A stretch of DNA of 5,321 bases from Kiritimatiellia bacterium (GTDB lineage Bacteria; Verrucomicrobiota; Kiritimatiellia; RFP12; UBA1067): the NCBI GenBank assembly GCA_017999015.1, contig JAGOBZ010000239.1:1-5321 (forward strand), in the 5' to 3' direction. Below, piece by piece: positions 1 through 5,321 of this stretch. Every line of letters begins with the position of its first letter. Within the stretch, counting starts at the first letter, position 1. Below the pieces are notes generated by a model. That model saw only the letters and a program-made list of their open reading frames with translations, searched no databases and was not told where the DNA came from. The position numbers were made by a program, and so were the translations under genes.

Positions 1-3000
1 GAGTACGACAGGTTCGACGCGTCGTGCTGCTCCATGCGGTAGTAGCGGTAGTTCTGGTTCATGCGGTTGGCGAAGAAGTGGCCGGCGGCCGGGAATTTCT
101 TGATGCCGCCCTTACGCTCCTGCTGCGCAAGCAGGCTCTCGGCCAACGCAGCCCGGTTACCGATCCACTTGCGGTCTTCTTCGTCCAGCTTGTCGTTCTT
201 CAGCCGCTTCTGATCTTCCTTGAGCAGCGCCTTCATGGCGTCGTCGAGGTACTCGTAGTCGGATTTCTGGCCCTCTGTCGCGGCCATTTCTTCGGCCCAT
301 GCCAGCGGTCGTACCCCGTGCGCACGGGTGACGCGATGGCCATACTTGGCGTGGGCAGCCTCGATGGCGTCGTTGTACTGGTTGCCGTGGATGTCGCCCT
401 TGGCGTGATCTCCGGACGGGTGCCGAGTCAGTGGTGCGCCGATGGCGTTCGCTTTGTGGCCGCCAGTGTCGAAGGCGTTGGTGCCGAACCAGATCGGCGC
501 AGCGCGGTCGTTCTCGCCCTGCACCCCTTGCTCGGCGTTGCGTGCGTCAGCCACTTCTTCGGCTTCCGACTTGTCCTTGCCCGGACGCGCGTCATTGTCT
601 GCCTCTTCGGCCGCTGCGCGATTGGCATCCGGGTCGTCGAGGTCTTCCGCGGCGTAGTTCGCCTCGGTCGCGTGGCCCGCTTTCTGGCGCTCCGGCCGCG
701 CTAGGCGCTCCCCGCTCTTGGAATACTTCGATACCGCCTCGACCAACGCGTCGAACTTCTTGGCGTCGACTACGCCATCGCCTACCCACTTGGCTTTCAG
801 TCCGTCGAGACCGTCGGCGCGGAGCGCGTCCTCCGCGTCGGCGGCTTGCTCCATGAGCTGGAAGCGCGCCTCCGGGTCAGCTGTCTTGGCCGCGCGTTTG
901 CGCAGGGTGAGGATCGCCTTTTCGTAGCTCTCGCGGTTGGCGTCGACATCCTGCACCCCTTCGACGTCGGCGACCAAGTCCTTGAGGTTGGCTTCCTTGT
1001 TCTTCAGCAGTTTGTCGCGGATGACACCGGCGTCGGAATACATGCCGGAGATCGAGTCACGCATACCAGCGATGCGCTCGGACTTCTTGCTGTCCATGCC
1101 GAACTCAAGATCGCCGGTCTTGATGATGTTGTCGATGGCGGCCTTGCCAGCATCGCCGAAGTGGCCGGCGATATTCGTCGCCATGCGAACGGCTGCCTTT
1201 GTGTCGTAGCCGTTCTTGCCTTCGGCGACGTTTGACATGAAGTCAATCATGCCGTCGATTTCGCGCTGAGCACCGCCCTCGCGAGAAAGCAGTTCCCGAC
1301 CGACCTCAGAAGAGCCGAACATATCACGGATGTGCTCGCCAATGCGGTTGCGGAACGACTCCGACCGCTGGTCGGCCAAGTCCTTGGCCCACTGGTCTTC
1401 GGCGGACTTCGTCTTTTGCCGGCTGAACTTCGTCGGCGTCGGTGTCTTCTGCTTCTCTTGTCCAGCCTTAAGGCGCTCGTCGAACTTGAGGACGTGCGCC
1501 ATGTCTTCAGCGGTCTGGTGGGCCTTGGCTGCGAGGCGGAACTGCGAGTACATCCGCACGGCCTCTTTATCCGTCAGGCTCTCACCGGCCTTCAGGCGCT
1601 GCGCGAGGGAGCGGACTTCTGCGGCGCTCTGCCCTTCCATTGGCGTGCTGTCGAGGAAATTGAGCACCGCCTCGGCATACCGCTCCTGCTCGGCGGGACG
1701 GTTCATCATCGCCCGGATGTTCCCGAGTTTCCCCGGCGTCATCTTCTCGTCCTCGTTCAGCCACTTGGACGGATCGGTCATGATCGCGGCGACCCGGCTC
1801 AATCCGTCGAGTTTGTTCTTCGCCCCTTCGAGGTACTTCTTGACCGGGCCGGCGATGTCGGCAACTGCCGGGTCGTTGACCACTCCCTTGGCGAACTCGA
1901 CAGCCTCTTTTCCGGCCTGTCGTGCGACGCTTGTCGCATTCACCGCGACGTCGGTTGCGACATCCTCGGCGGGCGGCGGCACGCCGGCGTCGGCCATGGC
2001 TGTGTAGTCCTCGACGTCGCTCTTCGTGTTCTCGTAGAACCCCTTCACTGCGTCGGCCAGCCCGCCGCCGAGCTTGTCTACGTGCGGGGCCAGCGCGGCA
2101 GCAGCGTCTGCCGTCAGTTGCCCGGTAGCGGCGACTGCCTTCAGGGCGTCTTGCGCCTGCGGCGGCAGGGCGTCGTAGGCGTCGCCCGCGAGCTGTCGCG
2201 CACCTTCTGCAATTTTGTATGCCTGCCCCAAGGCGTTGTCGCCGACCTGCCGTGCGCCTGCATTCGCCGTGTCCAGCATCTCGACACCCGCCGCGTGGCC
2301 GATGGAAGTCGGGCCGGCACCGATGAAGCCCGCTGCGCCGGCTTCCGCCGTCTGCTCTGCGTTGAAGCGGTAGTTCGGGTTGTACTGCATCTGGTGGGTC
2401 TGACCAATAACGTCTTCCGCCATTTCACCGAGACCGCTCATCCCCGCCGTCTCGGCGGCGCCCATACCGATGCGGCCGGCGGACTGCGCGATGCCCATGG
2501 CCCCGGGGGCGATAGGTGCGCGCACGAATGCACGGTTGACCATGTGGGCCGGCGCGGCGGCGTTGGCTAGGGATTGCAGGCCACCAACAGCGTTTGCACG
2601 CAGCGCCCGCTCGCCCACGCCCATGTGGGCAGCGGCAGGGTCGTCACGCAGCTGTGCCGCCACGTCGCCGGCCATGACCGGGTGGAACGCTGCACCTGCG
2701 CCAACAGTACCACTCGCTGCCGCCCGGGCGGCAAGCGCCTCGCCGGTCATGCCTGCCCGCATGCCGGAAGCGAGACCTGCTCCGCGCCCGAGTAGGCCGC
2801 CTGCTGTACCAAGGGCAAGGTACGGCACCGCCTGCCCGACGACGCCGGCGGCGTAGTCCAGTCCGTCGTCGATGTAGTTGCCGCCTTCCATGACTTGGCG
2901 CACGGTACGCACGCGCGGTGCTTGCTGTTCCGCCAGCGCCGCGTTTTCGATGGCGGCTTGGTTCATCTCTTGCGCCGCCTGTTCCGCGCCGACTAGCTCC

Positions 3001-3194
3001 GCCAGCTGCCCGCCGTAGCTCTGCACTGCCGACTTCGCGCCGGTGAGGGCGCTGCGGAAACCGCGGGCGACCTGCGAACCGCCGGTATAGACCGGCGCAA
3101 CCTGCGGGGCAACTTCCGGTTGCCACGCCCCGGCGTGCGGGTCTTCTGGCATCCACGAAGGAGCGTACGAGAGGCTACCGCTGAGACCGGCCAT
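1..3194 (-). CDS. Giant phage virion/ejection protein, 3'-truncated by the window edge; possible virion RNA polymerase N-terminal half
   Basis: The frame runs 1064 codons from ATG without a stop to the window edge. The start is well supported: it lies one base after the upstream stop, with AAGGA 7 nt before it. Visible layout: residues 1-110 soluble; 111-300 Gly/Ala-rich, with the most hydrophobic part at 111-170 (for example VVGQAVPYLALGTAGGLLG); 310-835 mostly helical and charged; 836-898 an acidic linker with 18 Asp/Glu; 900-975 a distinct module rich in His, Gly and Asp; 980-1030 helical; 1031-1064 FPAAGHFFANRMNQNYRYYR and beyond. There is no cysteine. I see no Walker A, methyltransferase NPPY or lysozyme signature. 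Size, composition and the neighbouring gene suggest an internal virion protein ejected into the host. The last residues resemble the T/DxxGR region of T7-type RNA polymerases, which would make it N4-vRNAP-like. A giant DarB-like or polyvalent protein is the alternative. The coding call is near certain; the function is tentative. Confidence 0.93.
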   Translation of the reverse strand, partial: MAGLSGSLSYAPSWMPEDPHAGAWQPEVAPQVAPVYTGGSQVARGFRSALTGAKSAVQSYGGQLAELVGAEQAAQEMNQAAIENAALAEQQAPRVRTVRQVMEGGNYIDDGLDYAAGVVGQAVPYLALGTAGGLLGRGAGLASGMRAGMTGEALAARAAASGTVGAGAAFHPVMAGDVAAQLRDDPAAAHMGVGERALRANAVGGLQSLANAAAPAHMVNRAFVRAPIAPGAMGIAQSAGRIGMGAAETAGMSGLGEMAEDVIGQTHQMQYNPNYRFNAEQTAEAGAAGFIGAGPTSIGHAAGVEMLDTANAGARQVGDNALGQAYKIAEGARQLAGDAYDALPPQAQDALKAVAATGQLTADAAAALAPHVDKLGGGLADAVKGFYENTKSDVEDYTAMADAGVPPPAEDVATDVAVNATSVARQAGKEAVEFAKGVVNDPAVADIAGPVKKYLEGAKNKLDGLSRVAAIMTDPSKWLNEDEKMTPGKLGNIRAMMNRPAEQERYAEAVLNFLDSTPMEGQSAAEVRSLAQRLKAGESLTDKEAVRMYSQFRLAAKAHQTAEDMAHVLKFDERLKAGQEKQKTPTPTKFSRQKTKSAEDQWAKDLADQRSESFRNRIGEHIRDMFGSSEVGRELLSREGGAQREIDGMIDFMSNVAEGKNGYDTKAAVRMATNIAGHFGDAGKAAIDNIIKTGDLEFGMDSKKSERIAGMRDSISGMYSDAGVIRDKLLKNKEANLKDLVADVEGVQDVDANRESYEKAILTLRKRAAKTADPEARFQLMEQAADAEDALRADGLDGLKAKWVGDGVVDAKKFDALVEAVSKYSKSGERLARPERQKAGHATEANYAAEDLDDPDANRAAAEEADNDARPGKDKSEAEEVADARNAEQGVQGENDRAAPIWFGTNAFDTGGHKANAIGAPLTRHPSGDHAKGDIHGNQYNDAIEAAHAKYGHRVTRAHGVRPLAWAEEMAATEGQKSDYEYLDDAMKALLKEDQKRLKNDKLDEEDRKWIGNRAALAESLLAQQERKGGIKKFPAAGHFFANRMNQNYRYYRMEQHDASNLSY
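3..104 (-). other. Candidate T/DxxGR-like element of a single-subunit RNA polymerase
   Basis: Residues 1031-1064 run through FFANRMNQNYRYY, a short spacer and SNLSYS to the window edge. They can be laid without gaps over the T7 RNA polymerase segment WFPYNMDWRGRVY. This keeps the aromatic pair, the Met, a D-to-N change, the Arg and the R-x-Y spacing. With one gap, the SNLSYS stretch matches the S-D-L segment that follows in mitochondrial-type enzymes. The Gly of the motif would be Tyr here. The match is short and made by eye, and the catalytic motifs are outside the window. Confidence 0.3.
501..689 (-). other. Acidic, probably disordered linker in the giant protein
   Basis: Residues 836-898 hold 18 Asp/Glu in 63 positions together with many Ala, Asn and Gln and almost no hydrophobic residues (for example AAEDLDDPDANRAAAEEADN). 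This separates the helical N-terminal part from a second module that starts around IWFGTNAFD at residue 901 and continues out of the window. It is a likely domain boundary. Confidence 0.6.
2685..2864 (-). other. Gly/Ala-rich hydrophobic N-terminal region of the giant protein
   Basis: Residues 111-170 of the giant protein contain long uncharged Gly/Ala/Val/Leu runs, such as AAGVVGQAVPYLALGTAGG and ASGTVGAGAAF. A weaker Gly/Ala-rich, Met-containing stretch continues to about residue 300. It could be an amphipathic or membrane-active part used during ejection. It is less hydrophobic than a normal transmembrane helix, so this remains an inference. Confidence 0.45.
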
Positions 3195-3195
3195 A

Positions 3196-5321
3196 TTATT
3201 TTCCTTGGGTGAAGTGACGGGTGTAACGATCGGTCGGAGTGCCGGTGTGCGAGGTAGTGAAGTCCATCGCGCCAATCGGCCCGTCCTCGAAGTCGAAGTC
3301 CTTCTTCTGTGCGCGGATGGAACGCTTTTGCTTGGCAGAGAGTCGCGGGAACTCGACATGCTCTCCGTTTATCGTGCCCGCGTAATCCATCAGATCGAGG
3401 GAGTCGCCTTTGTCGGCATACCCGGGCAACGAGCCGGCGGAATCCCGGAAGCGGCGCTTCACGTCGTACAGGCCCGTGAGCATGTCGAGGTCGGTAGTAC
3501 CGAGGTCGCCAGCGCCCTTCGGCTTTCCTGTGTTGCGATTGAACCAGCGGCTGTGTTCCGGCGTGCCACGGGTCTTCTTCTCCATCTCAGCGACAGTGGC
3601 GTCGGCATGGGAGAGGAAGTCGGCCGCGGCTTCGGTGTTCGGCGTCTGGTTGCCCTTGGCGTCCTTCGTCACGAAACGAGAAGCTAGACGTTTGGTCAGC
3701 GCCTCGTCGCGCTTTATTGCCCCCTCGTTGGCCTTGTCTTCGTTATCGAAACGCTTCTGTTCCTGCTCGCGTTGCGCTGCCCCGCGCTTCAGGCTCAGGT
3801 CTTCCTTCCGGATGTCGAGGTCGGATTGTTTCCAGCTTGCTTCGTTCGCCGCCTTGGCCTTTTCAATCTCCGCCTGTTGATTCGCGGTACGAACGCTCTG
3901 GCGCAGTGCGCCGCGCTGGCGATCGCCAGTAGAGTTCGAAGCAAGGTCGCTGTCAATTCGCATCTTTTCGAAGTTGTCGACCTGCCGCGCCATGTCCGCA
4001 CGCATGCGAGTGGCTTCGGTTGCGCGCTTGGTCTCGGCGTCCGGGTCGTCTGCATTGCCAGATGTCACTACGAGCTGCCCGCGCTTGTCGCGCGTAGCGG
4101 TGACGTCGCCGTTGGCCGTACGGATCGTGCGAGTACCGGGCGCGACAGTGGCCGCTTCCGGCGCGGCGTGGCCGCCCGGAACACTCATCGGGTATGCTTG
4201 CGCAGGAGTCGGTAGGCCCACGGGCTGAGCCTGCGGGTCGGAAGCCACGCCCTGCGGGGCGGCCTCGCCTTTGGGGAGATTCCAACCTTCTCCTTTATAC
4301 CCCTTCATCGGGTCACCGAGCATTTTGTCGCCGACCCATTCACCGCCGGCGTTACCGATGGCGGCTCCTGCAAGCCCTCCCGCCAACGCTCCGACGCCCG
4401 GCACAGGGATTGCGGCTTGGCCTACTGGCATCCCAAGCACGCCCCCTGCCGCGCTCAACCCGTACCGTACGACGTCTTTACCAGTCATTCGTGCTTTGTC
4501 GGTCCACGCGACATTCGGATCGTTCAGGAAAGCATTCTTGCGCTCGTTCAGCAGGGCCTCCGGCGCCACGGCCATCGCGCCGATTATCGGGTTAGATGGT
4601 TTGACCGGTAGGTCGCGATATGCAGACGCTAGTTGTTTACCGGCAGAGAAAGCCGCGCTGGGGGGCGCGGCCGGGGCGGCCGTGGCGGCCGGGGCAGCGC
4701 CTGTAGCCCCTGCCGCCGGAGCGAAGCCGGCCTTGCCCGCCGCCCAATTGATGCCGCGCCGCAACACCCCCGGTTGTTCCGCCGTCGCGGTGGCGGGCGT
4801 AGTGGGCATCTCCATAGGGGCGATCATGGGTTTCATTACTGCCCCACCGGGGGTCGGCGTAACTGTTGGACCGGGGGCGCGGCCGCGGGCAGCGAGATTC
4901 GCCGCCGAGCGGGCACGCACTTCGTCATCGAGTAGCGGCATCGGTCCGGGCACTTCGCCGTTCACGTATTGTCCGCCGTTACGCAGACCACGATTGGGCG
5001 GCTTGCCGTTGGACTGCTCGATCACGTCCTCGATCATGTCCAGCGCCTGCGGGTTCTGAGCGGTCTTGGCCGGCAGCACCACGGCCTTCTCGCCGTCGGA
5101 CACGTTGATGTGGTTGCCGGCGACCTTCACCGGGATGTCGTCGCTGGTGCCAGTGCCTTTACCCTCGAACTCAAAGGTCTTGGCGCCCACCACGCCGCCA
5201 GCGGCGTAGCCGCCTTCTTTCTTGGCTTGATACTCGTCTGCCGCGGCATTTGCTGTTGCCCCACCGGCCGCCGCCGCGGCGCTTCTGCCAAGACTTGGCG
5301 ACGACTGAACGCCCGCCTTAA
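3196..5321 (-). CDS. Phage structural/ejection protein with SDDIP-SDGE motif, glycine zipper and coiled coil, 5'-truncated
   Basis: The frame is open from the right edge to TAA at 3198-3196, giving 707 visible codons (numbered here from the first complete codon, 5319-5317). A GTG at 5193 could start a 665-residue product, but the 42 codons before it are also open. They run through KKEGGYAAGG straight into the motif, in the way such motifs are usually introduced, so the true start probably lies outside the window. Layout: 1-30 Ala/Gly-rich; 53-108 the GTGTSDDIP, SDGE, VLPAKT and NGKPP motif; 146-224 Pro/Ala/Thr-rich linker; 292-330 Gly/Ala hydrophobic glycine zipper; 345-425 loop-rich; 426-548 highly charged, Gln/Glu/Lys/Arg-rich, probably coiled coil; 549-707 mixed C-terminal domain containing TDLDMLTGLYDVKRRF. 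There is no cysteine. The motif is common in tailed-phage virion proteins and their prophage relatives; its exact role is not something I can state. The gene is probably co-transcribed and translationally coupled with the giant gene downstream. Confidence 0.93.
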   Translation of the reverse strand, partial: KAGVQSSPSLGRSAAAAAGGATANAAADEYQAKKEGGYAAGGVVGAKTFEFEGKGTGTSDDIPVKVAGNHINVSDGEKAVVLPAKTAQNPQALDMIEDVIEQSNGKPPNRGLRNGGQYVNGEVPGPMPLLDDEVRARSAANLAARGRAPGPTVTPTPGGAVMKPMIAPMEMPTTPATATAEQPGVLRRGINWAAGKAGFAPAAGATGAAPAATAAPAAPPSAAFSAGKQLASAYRDLPVKPSNPIIGAMAVAPEALLNERKNAFLNDPNVAWTDKARMTGKDVVRYGLSAAGGVLGMPVGQAAIPVPGVGALAGGLAGAAIGNAGGEWVGDKMLGDPMKGYKGEGWNLPKGEAAPQGVASDPQAQPVGLPTPAQAYPMSVPGGHAAPEAATVAPGTRTIRTANGDVTATRDKRGQLVVTSGNADDPDAETKRATEATRMRADMARQVDNFEKMRIDSDLASNSTGDRQRGALRQSVRTANQQAEIEKAKAANEASWKQSDLDIRKEDLSLKRGAAQREQEQKRFDNEDKANEGAIKRDEALTKRLASRFVTKDAKGNQTPNTEAAADFLSHADATVAEMEKKTRGTPEHSRWFNRNTGKPKGAGDLGTTDLDMLTGLYDVKRRFRDSAGSLPGYADKGDSLDLMDYAGTINGEHVEFPRLSAKQKRSIRAQKKDFDFEDGPIGAMDFTTSHTGTPTDRYTRHFTQGK
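3202..3206 (-). promoter_or_regulatory. Shine-Dalgarno site of the giant gene, inside the end of the upstream gene
   Basis: Read on the minus strand, AAGGA lies 7 nt before the ATG at 3194-3192. It overlaps the last sense codons (Gln-Gly-Lys) of the upstream gene, whose TAA ends one base before the ATG. The spacing is ideal and fixes this start. It also implies that ribosomes finishing the first gene can reinitiate on the second, so the two proteins may be made in linked amounts. Confidence 0.85.
3676..4044 (-). other. Charged helical / probable coiled-coil region
   Basis: Residues 426-548 of the upstream protein are rich in Glu, Lys, Arg, Gln and Ala and nearly free of Pro and Gly. Examples are QAEIEKAKAANEASWKQSDL and LSLKRGAAQREQEQKRFDNE. 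The composition and periodic charges suggest long helices able to oligomerise. Heptads were not scored. Confidence 0.5.
4330..4446 (-). other. Glycine-zipper hydrophobic segment
   Basis: Residues 292-330 of the upstream protein are almost only Gly, Ala, Val, Leu, Ile and Pro. They include GVGALAGGLAGAAIGNAGG, with repeated small residues at four-residue spacing, then EWVGDKMLG. Such glycine zippers pack helices in membranes, and similar segments occur in phage proteins that insert into the host envelope. It is not a signal peptide, as it is internal. Membrane contact is inferred from composition only. Confidence 0.55.
4667..4695 (-). repeat. Short GC-rich direct repeat, 18-nt period, coding for Ala/Pro
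   Basis: The 11-mer GCGGCCGGGGC (plus strand) occurs at 4667-4677 and again at 4685-4695, an 18-nt period that keeps frame. On the coding strand it encodes a six-residue Ala/Pro pattern (APAATA, then APAAPP). It sits inside the Pro/Ala/Thr-rich linker that spans about 4648-4884, probably a flexible spacer whose length could vary by slippage. Confidence 0.7.
4996..5163 (-). other. SDDIP-SDGE virion-protein motif
   Basis: Within the upstream protein, residues 53-108 read GKGTGTSDDIPVKV, then a short stretch AGNHIN, then VSDGEKAVVLPAKTAQN, and finally SNGKPPNR. Phage virion proteins often show a contiguous form in which SDDIP or SDSIP is followed within a few residues by LSDGE, then a 'V-P-A' strand and a helix leading to N-G-x-P-P. 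Here the SDDIP and SDGE halves are separated by several extra residues. The motif match is from memory, not from a search. Confidence 0.65.

Noticed and set aside
119..135. Perfect 6-bp inverted repeat CCTGCT / AGCAGG with a 5-nt loop, considered as an N4-type hairpin promoter or a terminator
   Set aside because: It is inside the giant gene, the loop is longer than in N4 hairpin promoters, no U-run follows it, and a stem of this size is expected by chance in GC-rich DNA.
1332..2570. Long plus-strand open frame of 412 codons
   Set aside because: It lies fully antisense to the giant gene, which has a continuous frame, a good ribosome site and protein-like composition. Long antisense frames are expected in GC-rich coding DNA. 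The predicted product is rich in Arg, Val, Leu and Cys without recognisable motifs.
1..3194. DarB-type methyltransferase/helicase or lysozyme domain in the giant protein
   Set aside because: No NPPY/DPPY, Walker A or transglycosylase signature was seen in the 1064 visible residues. Such domains could still lie in the missing C-terminal part.
4271..5059. Plus-strand open frame of 262 codons
   Set aside because: It is the mirror of the Ala/Pro/Gly-rich part of the upstream gene; its low-complexity product follows from that composition. No ribosome site was seen.
3196..5193. GTG at 5193 as the true start of the upstream gene
   Set aside because: The frame stays open for 42 more codons to the window edge, their sequence leads smoothly into the virion motif, and no strong ribosome site at proper spacing precedes the GTG. 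It cannot be fully excluded.

Overview
The window is almost entirely coding on the minus strand. It holds two very large genes read leftward, both cut by the window edges. In transcription order they are an upstream gene (5321 to 3196, 707 codons visible, 5' end missing) and a giant downstream gene (3194 to 1, 1064 codons visible, 3' end missing). Only one base separates the stop of the first from the ATG of the second. There are no RNA genes, insertion sequences, CRISPR arrays, terminators or intergenic stretches. The many open frames on the plus strand are antisense shadows of GC-rich coding sequence.

The DNA is GC-rich, with codons ending mostly in G or C. The proteins look like structural or ejection proteins of a tailed phage or prophage, probably of a high-GC proteobacterial host. 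The upstream protein carries a virion-protein motif of the type GTGTSDDIP followed by SDGE, VLPAKT and NGKPP. After it come a Pro/Ala linker, a glycine-zipper segment that could touch a membrane, a long charged helical or coiled-coil region and a C-terminal domain. The host genus cannot be read from the window.

The giant protein begins with a Gly/Ala-rich, mildly hydrophobic N-terminal region, followed by several hundred residues of helical sequence. A very acidic linker leads into a second module that runs off the window. Neither protein contains a single cysteine in 1771 visible residues. This is unusual and fits proteins packaged in the capsid and pushed through the host envelope during infection.

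The most interesting possibility lies at the left edge. The last visible residues of the giant protein (FFANRMNQNYRYY, then SNLSYS) can be laid without gaps on the T/DxxGR region of single-subunit T7-type RNA polymerases. If this is right, the gene is a distant relative of the giant virion RNA polymerase of phage N4, with an upstream partner ejection protein. The catalytic motifs A, B and C would lie beyond the window, so this is a hypothesis only. The main alternative is a giant polyvalent or DarB-like internal virion protein, as in Bcep22-like podophages.
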